In this document: one piece after another, positions 9,999 through 21,243 of the stretch
Position numbering within the stretch: the first letter of the stretch is position 1
How the letters are laid out: every line of letters starts with the position of its first letter
Assembly (NCBI RefSeq): GCF_963583255.1
Contig: NC_084819.1
Location: forward strand, 12,988,471-13,052,470
From: Pyrus communis
Lineage: Eukaryota; Streptophyta; Magnoliopsida; Rosales; Rosaceae
Reading direction: 5' to 3'
Length of the DNA stretch: 64,000 nucleotides
Notes under the pieces: generated by a model
Seen by the model: only the letters and a program-made list of their open reading frames with translations
The model's database searches: none
Told to the model about the DNA's origin: nothing
Made by a program: the position numbers and the translations under genes

Positions 9999-12045
9999 AT
10001 GAAAAGAGCTCGCTCTCAATGGCTCATGATTTTGACCGCCACTTCCCTCCTCTTCCTCTTCCTCTTCCTCCTCACCCTAACTCTCGCCGGACACGGTTAA
10101 TACTCCTCCTCCGCCGCCGCCGATTTTTACTTCGAGCAACGCGAATTCACTACCCTCGACCGGAATTTCGAAGACGTGACGGAGAACACCGACGACGAAA
10201 ACAACCACAGGTTGGGGCTTCCGAAACTCCCGAGATTCACCTACCTCATATCGGGCTCCAAGGGCGATGGCCCCCAGCTGCGGCGGTTTACCACCCAAGG
10301 AATTACTATTTACTCCACCTATCTCGAAGCTTCTGATGTTGAGCGGCTCGAGCTGGCGAAGTACGTGTAATCGGAGGGCGCGATTCGGGAGTTTCGGAAC
10401 GCGATGGTGATCGGGAACGCCAATTTGGTCACCGCCAAGGCCCCACCATGACTGCCTCCACGCTCTACGTCATTGCGATTTTGCTGAAGCGGGCATTGGG
10501 ATTGGTTTATTAATCTCGGCGCCTCGGATTATCCTCTCATGTGCCAAGACGGTAGCTTTACTATTTGTGGTAAATCTAGTTAATTTTTTTGATTAAGGGT
10601 TAATTATGTTTGCTAATTATTATTTGGGTTATCTAGATCTGTTGCATATATTTTCGTTCTTGCCAAGGGAGCTCAATTTCTTGGAGCACACAAGCAATAT
10701 TGGTTGGAAAGAGTGAGTAAAGCATAATGCTTTTTAAATTTTAACATGTTTGTTTCGAGTTCGAGCGTTGGACGTGGTTTTTATAGTTTCTCACATTGTG
10801 CAAATGTTGCAGAAATCAAAGAGCAAGGCCTGTTATTATTGATCCTGTTTTGTACCACTCTATGAAATCCGGTGTGTTTTGGGCGAAAGAGGGAAGATCA
10901 ATTCCGGCTTCGTTTCGTTCAAGTTATACATGGGTACTACTCCTTTACACTTAAGCATAGCATACGTTGATTATCTTGTGCTGGCTAGGATAGAAATGTA
11001 TGATTTCCTATTTTCCAGTTGAGTCTATGAAAGGTAGGACCGAGTGGATTCTACTAGTACTGCTAATGGATGCTTGTGTGTGCTAATACAATGTATGCAT
11101 CAACACTTGTTATACTAGTGGTAGGGTTTGTTAGGTGAATCGGAAGTTATGACATGGAAATGGTTTCACAATGTTCATACCCTAAACCCTATTAATACTG
11201 CTTCAAAAAGGCCAAAACAAATTCGGTTCTTTAGTTTTAAGCTTTCTGTACAGCCTCCTTACTGTAATTTTGCATTACATCATTTACCTTGAGAAGAAAA
11301 AGCATAAGGTATCTGGTATTTCTTAGAACTATGTGTTCAATGTGCTTTCTTCAAATAACCAATGCAGCTTTAGCGCCGAGTACCATTTCTAATGAAATTA
11401 GATAATTTCTGTGTTTCGCAAGACTGGAGGCATTCGATTATCTCCAACATCAGTATGATATTGGAAAACGTACCATCAGTGTTCCTTTAGATTTTTAACA
11501 AGTGTGCTGTCGCAATAGTCATGTTTAACACTTAAGTTGTAACCTTGCGTTTTTATATATTTGGTTTTTGTTACCTTGATTGGGAATCTGAATGTGCCAT
11601 TTACTTGGTGCAAGCTAACTTATTGTACTTGTTGGGAACTTGTAGTGGGTTGTGGAACTGTAATCTATCTTTGTCAGTTGCACTCTCTGTGGCTGATGGT
11701 TTGTTGTACCATTTGATTTTGCACACCTTGAACCTAAAACTTTCTACTTTCAGGATCGACGTGGGTGGTGCTGACGAAGTCATTTCTCGAATTCTGTGTT
11801 TGGGGTGGGACAATCTTCCCGGTACTTTCCTCATGTACTACACCAGTTTCTTGTCATCCCCAGAGGGCTACTTCCACACTGTTGCCTGCAGCCATAAGGA
11901 CTAGCGTGAATCATAACCTGCATTATATAAGGTGGGATAGCCCACCGAAGGCAAATCCAATCAATCTAACGTTGGAACATTACAACGACATGGTCCAAAG
12001 CGGAGCTCCTTCTACCAGTACATTTGAAGGACGTAATGTATCTTT
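9999..12045 (+). pseudogene. GT14-family glycosyltransferase pseudogene
   Basis: A decayed member of plant CAZy GT14, Golgi type-II membrane enzymes related to beta-glucuronosyltransferases of arabinogalactan proteins and core-2/I-branching enzymes. Collinear family blocks remain: an N-terminal signal anchor (LLFLFLFLLTLTL), PRFTYLISGSKGDGPQLRR, VYHPRNYYLLHL, EASDVERLELAKYV, LNFLEHTSNIGWKE, RARPVIIDPVLYHS, SGVFWAKEGRSIPASF, VVLTKSFLEFCVWG, MYYTSFLSSPEGYFHTV and LHYIRWDSPPK. Intron positions are kept (10548-10636, ~10710-10812, ~10933-11752). Lesions: TAA at codon 34 (10098-10100), a two-step frameshift around VYHPRN, TAA after LAKYV, a 5 bp duplication in exon 3, a 1 bp loss after CVWG, and a deletion with stop after CSHKD. 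The C-terminal end is missing. Promoter-side DNA is replaced by a fold-back element 18 bp upstream. Confidence 0.85.
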
Positions 12046-12295
12046 TTATTTCTTCTCTATTTGAAGGGCGAATCGTTTCTGCCACGATAGGACGTAATGT
12101 ATCTGTATTACGGACTATCATACTATTGTTAGTCTTCAAGCTCCAGACTGCTGAATTCAACAGTAACAACTAAGGATTCAAAGACGAAAGTTTTTTCATC
12201 ACAAAAAGAGAAGAAATGAAAACAAAACAGACTGATCGGAGAGTCGTAGGTTAATCAGAACTTCATCTCACAGCTAAAAAATTTAAAATGACTAG

Positions 12296-12369
12296 TGGCT
12301 TCGCCCGGGTTCGAACCGGAGACCTTCAGTGTGTTAGACTGACGTGATAACCAACTACACCACGAAACC
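12296..12369 (-). tRNA. tRNA-Val (AAC)
   Basis: A 74-nt minus-strand cloverleaf starts GGTTTCGTGGTGTAGTTGG and ends GGCGAAGCCA. The acceptor arm GGTTTCG pairs with CGAAGCC (one G-T). The anticodon loop is CTAACAC within stem TCAGT/ACTGA, giving anticodon AAC (reads GUU, Val). The T arm has GGTTCGAACCC. There is no intron. A T-run follows 3' of the gene on the minus strand (about 12277-12282), fitting a Pol III terminator, and a CAA lies just upstream. The gene lies 650 bp from the DP-like gene on the opposite strand. Confidence 0.97.
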
Positions 12370-12436
12370 TTGATGTTCTAATCCAGCACTACACATTATA
12401 ATACTACGAATAAAAATCAAACACAGGCTGGCCCAT

Positions 12437-13021
12437 TTGGATGGGCAATTTCGTCAATTGGTCTCAGGGCTTCCCTTTGGGACCTGGGTTCATCTGGGAC
12501 TGTTCCTACTTCGTATTCGCGGAAAGCGGGAACTCCAAATATGTTGCAAAAATCCCTCTAGTTTTAGGGTTTCGCGTTCCTCCTTCGAAAAGCTTCACCT
12601 GCCTTCTTCAGGTTACATAGTTCACTATTTTTCCAGTTGAATGCCTCCATTTTTTTCATTATCTGTTGAAATTTAACCCCACAAATACATGATCATTGAA
12701 ATTATTTTTTAAATTATTTTCTCTACTTTTTTTATTGATGAACAATATCTGGATTCTCATTGTTCTAGTAAATTTAGAACTTCATCAATTTGCTCACTCT
12801 CTATTTTTTTATTCAATTACTTTTTGGTCATTCTGAATTGATTTTTTTGTTTTTTTTGTTTTTGGAAACTCATCAATTTGGTCTCTTTCCTTTCATGATG
12901 CAAGAAAACAAATTCAAACTGCAAACACCTAGTTTTTTTTTTTTTTTTTTTAATTTTTATGTTGAATTTGCAGGAACTTAGGAATTTGAGGATCACTGCC
13001 AAGTGTAGATACTAGAACAAT
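12437..13021 (+). promoter_or_regulatory. Promoter, 5' UTR and probable UTR intron of the DP-like gene
   Basis: GC-richer than its surroundings at first. It contains GCGGGAAC at 12526-12533, one mismatch from the E2F/DP consensus (GCGSSAAA on this strand), next to GCGGAAAG. A leader-like stretch then ends in CAG|GTTACA near 12611. A T-rich interval reaches TTTGCAG|GAAC at about 12973, which looks like a 5' UTR intron. E2F autoregulation would make biological sense but is inferred. Confidence 0.45.
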
Positions 13022-15474
13022 ATGGATGATAATTACTCAGGGGATCCTTCTAGTGGATTCTCTCAGAAAGATTCTAGTGCAGCAAGTTCTGTTTCAGCTT
13101 CAGTGATGAACAATGCAGCTGCTTCCGAGGGTGCCCGAAGTTCTGTTGAGATGTGAGTCAAGTGGCTTATGCGTTTATTCGCTCTTCGTATCCATATGTT
13201 ATCATTTGAAAATTTTTGAGTTCTGAAATGCAGCTGCTTGATGGCTGCATCAAGTGGCATTTGTTTCTCAAAAACGTTTTGTTTTTCTTTTCCTTTTCTT
13301 TTTGTTCCTGCAGAAATGCACCAAAGAAGAAAAGGGCATCGGCAATAATGGCGGGAGGTCTGCGAGAGTTCAGTTCAAGAGGTCAGTAATTCATACGAAC
13401 GATTCAGATTTGTGTGTATGTGTGTGTGAAATGAAAGAAGACTATCGTATTCGTTGTAATAGATTACTACTTTGTAGGAGATGGGGCTAGTCAACATCTT
13501 ATTCTCTTCTTCTTTTTCAGTTTGCAACATATTGGAGAGCAAGGGACCAACAACCTTATCTAAGGTATGTTTTCTTTATTTTTCTAGAGTAACTATGAAG
13601 TTTGTTTGGTGAAGGAGCGTTGGGGAAAAAAATTAAGAGATCCCTTACGTAGTAGCTAGTAACTGTTTATAGGATCGTGTATCTATGGTTTTTCATTGCG
13701 ATAATGGGTATGGCTTCTCATTGAATTAAATTTTGGAGTTCGTCATGGTTATGTGAAGGAAAGTTTTCCAGTGCCGCCCAATCTTCAGAGTTTTGTAATT
13801 TATTTTGGCTTATTTGACCAGTGAGTGGTTGAGTATCAGTATTTACGGTGATGATGTTCAGGTTGCAGATGAGATAATTTCTGAGTTTTCTGGAAATGAC
13901 TGTGAAACAGCAAAGTGTTCGAAACAGGTTCGATTCAGAACAATACATGGAACTGATTTTTGAGTTACAATAATCATTACTTTTACCACGATTTTTCTGT
14001 CATGAAAATTACTCAAGTATGTTGTGAAAATGATTTTTCAACTTCTCAGTTTGAAAATGTACGACGTCGAGTATATACTGTGTTCAATGTTCTTGAGGCA
14101 CTGGATATCGTCACAACAGCTAAATAGGAAATCAAGTGGAAGGGGCGTCCTCCAGACAGAAGTATAATGAATCTGGAAGGGATGAATGTTAGTGAATGTC
14201 ATTATCTTGATCATGTGATACATCAACATACTATACAATAATGGGATGGAATAATTTGACAATGTTGATTTGGTTTTTGATCCTTTCAGGAAGAGTGTGT
14301 CAAATTGGTGAATACGATTGGAAGGAAGACGGCACACTTGAAAGAATTAGAGGAGCAAGTAACGAAGTTTTACATACTTTACGTCTGGTTTTCTTCGTTC
14401 CTGATTTTGCAGTCTTTTGTGTTTTTAGACTCTTATTCAGTCATTGTAGGAATGGTTTAGCTAGTATGACTTGTGTTGGAACATTAGTTGCAATAACCAG
14501 TTGGCGTGATTTCTCGTAAAAAAATCTATAAAGACTGGAAAATATAGAATTTAGCATTGTTTAATTTGTCCCAAAGAAATTGCTCTACCGGCTTATGTTC
14601 TAATCGTCTTTTTTATTTTTGTGGAAATATGTTAAAGATTGCAGATCTCAAAGATTTAATGTTGCACAATAAGCAGTTGCTCAAGAATGGGAACACCCTT
14701 CCTGAAGGATTTTCGTTGCCATTTATACTGGTTCAGGTATATGACTTTGTTGTCCTCTGTCTGTTTTGCATGACTATGACTTGTCTAAAGTTTAAAAAAA
14801 ATCTGTTCCGAGTCCTAATGATCGCACAACTGAAGCATGCGGTTCTCATTCCTTTTGAGTTGAATGTGTAGGAAAGGATAGTATGTTGAAAGGAAGGCAT
14901 ACCCTGTTCCTAATGTTTGTACCATCAATCAACCATCCGTATCCATAGTTCAATTTTGTGTAACGTCTCTAACTTTCTTTAACACATTCAAATCAAGTGC
15001 GAGAAGTATTGGTTTTACAAGGATTAGAATCATGGGTTCTAACTTGTATAAATACATAGGGTTCACAATTATAAGCAATGTATTCAACAGCTCGTGTATG
15101 TGTATGACCATAATTACAGTTTTCAATTCTTTTCCTTCTCTAGACAAGCTCTCATGCTAGTGTTGAGGTTGAGATTTCCGAAGACATGCGCATGGTGTAC
15201 TTCGATTTCAATAGGTATCCATACTTTGTGTTGCTTTGGAGACACTTTAAAGTTGTTCTGAATAATCGTTCACTTACAGTTAAATTGTCTTTTTGGCAGT
15301 ACACCCTTCTCCTTGCACGATGATGCAACCATTGTGAAGCTATTGCAGCGTCACCAGCGGCCAGAAAGAACAAATGCTTCTCAAAGTGCTTCAGTTCACT
15401 CGTCTCCACGCTCCGGCGCTCTGACCAGACCTTTCCGTTGGAACTCCGAAACAGATATTCCTAATTCAAAATGA
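13022..15474 (+). CDS. DP-like (E2F dimerisation partner) transcription factor gene with in-frame stop
   Basis: Nine exons: 13022-13152, 13314-13381, 13521-13564, 13862-13927, 14050-14187, 14290-14358, 14638-14736, 15144-15214, 15300-15474. All junctions are GT-AG, phases agree, and the sum is 861 nt (286 residues), close to Arabidopsis DPA. DP proteins pair with E2F to control S-phase genes. Seen: a Ser-rich N-terminus, basic APKKKRA, the winged-helix DNA-binding region (GLREFSS, VCNILESKG, VADEIISEF, NVRRRVYTVFNVLEALDI, EIKWKG), the coiled-coil dimerisation helix (AHLKELEEQ..IADLKDLMLHNKQL) and the marked box (LPFILVQT, VEVEISEDM, VYFDFNSTPFSLHDD). Exon 5 contains TAG at 14125-14127 (codon 129), between TTAK and EIKWKG, where the family has Lys. 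The hallmark RRVYD is RRVYT. It is either a young pseudogene, a truncated DNA-binding peptide, or a sequence error. Confidence 0.8.
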
Positions 15475-16854
15475 ACAAATGTTGAGATGGTACCAAACAG
15501 AGACACACCTATTACCGGAACTTTGTATAAATCGTTCTGAATGTTTTGAAGGTCTCAACAATTACCTCTGAATTATATGGCTTCAAGTAAGTCTCTTCGA
15601 CAACTTGAGCCTGTGTTATCAAATGTGCACTTTGTTTCAATTTTTTGGTTTAAGGAATTTGCTGATACTTTAACAAGCTTCATACTCTGAGGAATTTGCT
15701 GGCAGAGATCTTCATGGAGAGTGACTTTTTTTTTTTTTTTATTCCCCACACCCCCTAACCCAAAGGGACCGTTATTTCTCTTCAAAATTGCGCCACGTGT
15801 CTCTTTTACTAGCCATGGTTAAGCAATGTATTTAATTAAATCTCCACTTAAAAGAAAAATAATTTCGTGAAATTTAAAAACTTAATATTTATTCTTTCAT
15901 CAATCTCCCACCAATTAAATTATTGGATTGATGTTGCGATTCGAAATGATACAGGTGAATTCGTGGCTGGGTGTGCAGTGCAGGTGCATATAAGCGTTGG
16001 TGCAACTGAACTTGTGTTGGTGCTGGTAGGCTTGTGTGGCAGAGAGAGTGAGGGCTGGACATTTAAAGAAAAAAAAAAAAAAAACCGTTTGAACCACCGG
16101 AACTGCACCGACGGTTTGGTTTTTTTTTTTTTTTTTTTGATGGTTAAACCGCAGCACACCAACCTTAATTGGTTTGGCGATCGGTTCCCAAAATTCTTAA
16201 GGTGTGGTTAACCGAACCAACCCGCATATATTTAATTTAATTTTTTTAATTATAATTAATACGTGTAGTTATATAAATAGTTAGTTATTTACGAATTATC
16301 GCATTTCCACCATATGAAAACAAAACCTGATTAGTTTAAGAGTCCCCTTCGAGAAGAATAGGAGCACCATTTGGAGAACGCAGCAGTTGTCGCTTTGGTG
16401 CTATTCTTGGATTGCTTCATTTGTGCTTTCCTTTAAGCAATCACTCATATTGACGCGATGTTTTGTAGCTTTTGGAAGAGAAATTTATTATGTATTTTTG
16501 TGTTCACACAAATCGAGAACCAATACATATCAACCCGTCACATTCGGTTAACCGACTTGATCAATTTTAAACCTAGCTGGATTGGTTTCGGTTTGCAATT
16601 TTGGCCAAATCGATCAGGTTGATTTGATTTTAGTTTTAGCCCAAAACCGATCCAAACCAACCCGCGCCCACCCTAGTGATTGTTTTGAAGTTGATATGAA
16701 CCAAGGGTATGTTTATGAGCTAGCTTTCGAGAATCGAAATAATATCATGTAATTGGCAACGGCGAGATGACAACTTGGTGGCTCATGAAATTGCCATATT
16801 TGCTTTACATTGTTATTGTTTTCTGTTATGGTGCGGGCATGAACTTTTATTTTA
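15475..16854. other. Intergenic with poly-A/poly-T hairpin
   Basis: DP-like 3' flank. A 19-base T-run occurs near 15726. At about 16069-16138 an A-run, a ~40 bp inverted-repeat interior (ACCGTTTGAACC / CGGTTTGGT) and a T-run could form a hairpin. Beyond that, AACCGA-type degraded repeat sequence (16140-16670). No gene recognised. Confidence 0.4.
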
Positions 16855-17006
16855 AGGAAAAATAATAAAAATGATTTGAAAACTTTGAGTTTTAACGATA
16901 AGAACAAAATAAAGGGTAAAGTAAATAGTATCAGGATTGAATTTTTAATGTAAAAATATCATTTTTCGTTAAAATAAATAGTACCATGAGTTTTTCGTTA
17001 AAGTTT
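16855..17006 (-). mobile_element. Short dispersed MITE, copy 2 of 4
   Basis: Inverted copy of the 20-165 repeat, running from GGAAAAATAATAAAAATG to TTTTTCGTTAAAGTTT. Confidence 0.6.
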
Positions 17007-18657
17007 CCCTTATTTTATGATGATAGGAGGAAGGGGGAGTGTGAAATTAAAGATTGCAATCATTTATTATTTAAGGTGAGAGAATAGGAATAAATGGTAA
17101 GTTTTATTTTTAATTCGTTTATTTTTTTTTCCATAAATATTTAATCAAATACACAACATAATCATGGTTAGTGAATGTGTGACACGTGTAGATTTTTGGT
17201 AGGGGGACTAACTTTGTGTGTGTGTTTTTTTTTAATTGACGATGGCATCTATACTAATCTAACGGAGGAATTGGGTAAGTGGTCATCTTGGGTTAAGGGG
17301 TGAGCAAAAATAGTCTCTTTTTTTAGAAGAGAGAGACGCTACGATCTTCTCGGCGAGAGAGAGGATGTGGAAAAGATTGAGGATTAGGCTGTATCCAAAG
17401 TTGATTTGTGTTTGAAGGTTGTTTGGTGTACAAAAACTCTAAATACGTACTTTCTGTGGTTTCATCAAATAAGTTTTGTTTCAGTTAATTTTTAGTTAAC
17501 TTATGAAAACAAGCCTACAAAACTAGAATTTGAGTTTAACCATGGCAAGTGGTCTAGTGGAAACGTAGTAGAATTTTCAATCGGATTTGCTCCCCAATCT
17601 TTGTTTCGAGGCACGAAGCTAACATAAACACGGGTGATTTTCAGACTAAAAATTTTGGGAAGATATGTGTCATTTGATTGTAATTAGGAGTGTGCTTAAA
17701 TATGTTAACCCTTCCAAGCCTCAGTGGAGATTATTCCTACACTTTTGGGCGTGGGATACCTCATACTTCGGCTTAAAAAAAAAAAAAAAAAAAGAAATTT
17801 GGGTTTGAGTTATTAAAAATTGTATCTGAGTTGAATACCAAACGGCCCTAAGCATTCTTCTACTCTTCTTTGTAATGTTAAAACTCTTTAAGACTTGATT
17901 GTTAACTAACAAAACTAAATGATTAAAATTGGTCAATTTTAGCAAATATGAGTTAGACTAGTTGATCAAAATTCTCTCTCTTACATTCGAACTTGAGTCC
18001 CCTTCTTAAATTTGAGTATTTTAGAATCTAAATGAGAAGCCATTATTGACAAGTCATCGTGCACTCCAAATTTACAGAAGCATGAGAAAAATTTGGAGTC
18101 CGACTTCAATGCTACGTAACACTCAGTTTAACGTGTGTTTTAGTCGTTAGATTTAACTGTCATAGCAATTATATGTTTTAATTTTCAGTCTTAATCACTC
18201 ACTTTCCTATCGCATAATGTTGCATGCCATTGAAGAAAAATTAAAAACTTTGCATTGAGAATAGTTCAGCGTGATATTTTAAAGTGGCACTAACACCCTA
18301 GAAAATATCCCCTTGTCAAAAGATTGCTAGGAAACAATTACAGGAAAATTGTGATTTGAACTTAAACTTTATGTAGTCAAAATTGGATGTATTTTTGCTC
18401 ACGATTTTCAAGTGGTAGTAATATTAACCGCTTTACTTATTATCATTAAATGAATTTAAATTTTAGAATTGTATTCATCCATTATACAAATGTCAAAATT
18501 TAAACACATCTAATAATAATATATAAAGTTGTAAACGTCACTATTATTTGACAGGGTTAAGCAAAATATTCCCTCAAAGTCGTCTGCATGGCCATCGCCA
18601 TATCGTATGGAGATTGGATCCAAGTCATTATCTGGTTCACAAATGATATTTTATTAG
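17007..18657. other. Intergenic
   Basis: AT-rich; contains a poly-A run near 17776-17793. No gene or RNA recognised. Confidence 0.4.
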
Positions 18658-18803
18658 AAAAACTAAAAAAATAGATTGAAAATTTTGAGTTTTAACAAAA
18701 ATAATAAAAATTTGTCGTAAATGAATAATATTAGAAATAATTTTTTAAAGTAAAAATATCTTTAATTTTAAAAATAAACAGTAACAATGATATTTCGTTA
18801 AGA
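18658..18803 (-). mobile_element. Short dispersed MITE, copy 3 of 4 (most diverged)
   Basis: Inverted, diverged copy of the 20-165 repeat. It retains GAAAATTTTGAGTTTTAAC and ATTTCGTTAAGATT. Confidence 0.5.
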
Positions 18804-19725
18804 TTATTTTATTAGAGGAGGAAAAAAGAAGTATCACATGGAGTGTGAGAAGTGAGAACGGCAACGAAGGGCGCGTGGGCAGAAGGGAGGGAGTAATATT
18901 AATATAATATTCCCATGCAAAAATAAAGCAAGAGAGTGGGGTAGGGGGAAGGGAACAGAGTGGACCGGGGTAAAAGGGTTCACTCGGTCGGACACTTGGA
19001 CTGTGACCCTGTGAGGCCACTCCACCAAAGCACAAGAACCACCTTTTCTTTTTAATTAAACTAATGCTCCCATAACAATATCTTTTTTCATAATTTAATC
19101 ATGCATTATTTCATATTTTAATCATAAGATATTGGGTCATGTAGTCTTTTTATTTTTCAATTTACATTAAATTTATTTAATTGTGGGAAGAAAATTAGAG
19201 TTTTGATAGAGTGTGAAGCACTTCATTAAAATTTAGTTTGCATCAGACTATGATAGTTAGATATATAAATTTGACACACTTAATAGTTATTAACATAATC
19301 TCTAACACAATAAAACTAAATACAATGATAGAATTCATCTGTATTGAAAACGGTGTTGATAAGTGTATCAACATGAGAGTTGGCCATGTAGAGGATCTGC
19401 ACCAAATTAAACTAACACTAACACATACATAATATGATATAATACTTAAGCTGCTCTCCACACATACATAATAATTTATGAACAACATCATCAACTTTTT
19501 CCATTCAGGATGAGAGCCACTCATCTCTTTTTCCCCAGCACAGTACAGCACAGCACCCACAGTAAGAGAGAGAAGCTTATGGATTAAGAAACTGATAGAG
19601 GGAGAGAACATCCTTCTCAAAACCCTAAAAAGTAATAAAACAAAAAGAGCAGTCTTAGCATAGTGAGAGTGTGAAGGAACAATGTTCAACTAAAACAAAA
19701 CAACAAGAAGAAGTAAAATTATTAG
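18804..19725. other. Intergenic, distal promoter of the DOF gene
   Basis: Mixed AT-rich DNA without a gene. Confidence 0.4.
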
Positions 19726-19735
19726 TATATAAATA
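19726..19735 (+). promoter_or_regulatory. TATA box of the DOF gene
   Basis: TATATAAATA, about 213 bp before the ATG at 19939. It is followed by a CT-rich leader (19789-19858) typical of plant 5' UTRs. It is the only strong TATA motif in the proximal promoter. Confidence 0.55.
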
Positions 19736-19938
19736 CATAAAAGGCTCCTCCTTTATTTTTGTTCCTCATCACTCCCACCCTCCCATTCTTTCTTTCTATC
19801 TTCCTTTCTCTCTCTCTCTGCAACTCTCTAGCTTCTCTCTCTTTGTTGTTGATGTGATTCTCTCCACTATTATCTTCAAAAACCCATCAACCTTTTACAA
19901 AAGAGAGAAAGAATTAAAGACCACCACAAGAGAGAAGC

Positions 19939-21243
19939 ATGGTTTTCTCTTCCATTCCAGCTTATCTTGATCCAGCCAACTGGCAGCAGGTAACCTCTCT
20001 ATCCACCTTCTTCAGCAACTTGGTTTTTCTCAGGGAATTTCTTTCCCCCAAAAAAGTGAAAAAAACAAAAATTCAAAAGCCAAATATTCTTATTGCTTTT
20101 GTTTTATTTCATGATCTTCTTGAATATACCAGATATTTGATTTTTGCTTTTTAATTTGATTTTTCTCTCTTCTTTCATTTGCAGCAACCAAATCAGCACC
20201 ACCACTTAACAGGAAGCAACACCAACAACATTAGCAACAACAACATCGACAACAACAACTCTCACTTCCTTCCACCTCCTCCGCAGCCGCCGCCTTCAAA
20301 CCCTCATGGAGGCAGTGGGGTAGGTGGCGCAGGCTCGATCAGGCCAGGCTCCATGGCAGATCGAGCCCGCATGGCCAACATCCCCCTCCCAGAGCAGGCA
20401 CTAAAATGCCCGCGGTGCGAGTCCACCAACACCAAGTTCTGCTACTTCAACAACTACAGCCTCACGCAGCCCCGCCACTTTTGCAAGACCTGCAGAAGGT
20501 ACTGGACACGCGGTGGGGCCCTGCGTAACGTTCCAGTTGGCGGTGGCTGCAGGAGAAACAAAAGGAGCAAGGGAACCAGCAGCAGCGCCTCCAAGTCCCC
20601 AGCCAGCAGCTCGGACCCGCCAACCGGCTCGGCCAGTTCGTCAGGCCACGCAAATTTAGGGTTAAACAACAACAGTACGGCCGGCTCGGCGGATAATGAT
20701 AACATGATGATGAGCCCGCAAATCCCACCGCTCCGTTTTATGTCGCCTTTCGCCACCGACATGGCTTTAAATTTCGGCATGATGAACAATAATTATGGAA
20801 TTGGAGACTTGAATGGTTTTCATCAGATGGGGAGTGGTCCAGGAGCTAGCGGTGGATCGCTCTTTAATTTCCAGCAGCAGACGCCGTCGTTTCCTTTCAT
20901 GGCGGGGTTGGATCCTACGTCAGCGGGGCTGATGTTCGAGAGCAGCGGAGTTGAGCTAACGGGGTATAATCAGGTGCGGCCAAGAGCACCGTCTGCGGGG
21001 ATGAGTATACCTCAAATGGCTTCGGTGAAGACGGAATTAGAAAGTCAGCAACAACAACAACAGAATCAGGAGTTGAATTTGTCGAGGCAGTTGTTGGGGA
21101 TGAATAATAATTCAGGAAATGATCAGTTCTGGAGCAATGGCGGCCGCGGCGGTGGTGGTGCTAGTACTACTACTGCATGGACTGATCTTTCGGGGTTTAA
21201 TTCTACTTCCACTACTAGCAATAATATTAACAATCCCCTATAA
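19939..21243 (+). CDS. DOF zinc-finger transcription factor (DOF2.4/5.1/3.6-like)
   Basis: Two exons, 19939-19989 and 20185-21243, with GT-AG splice sites (CAG|GTAACC, TTGCAG|CAACC), give 369 residues. DOF proteins are plant-specific nuclear activators or repressors that bind AAAG cores. Exon 1 encodes only [17 protein letters not shown], the N-terminal signature of the clade containing Arabidopsis DOF2.4, DOF5.1 (PEAR genes of vascular development) and DOF3.6/OBP3. An Asn-rich and a Pro-rich linker precede the DOF domain ([19 protein letters not shown] through [11 protein letters not shown]), a C-x2-C-x21-C-x2-C single zinc finger with all four Cys. The remainder is Ser/Gly/Asn-rich with Gln repeats, typical of transcriptional activation regions. 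The short first exon is easily missed by single-exon predictions. Confidence 0.95.

Noticed and set aside
20454..20789. Minus-strand frame opposite the DOF domain
   Set aside because: Shadow of a GC-rich coding exon; no domain.
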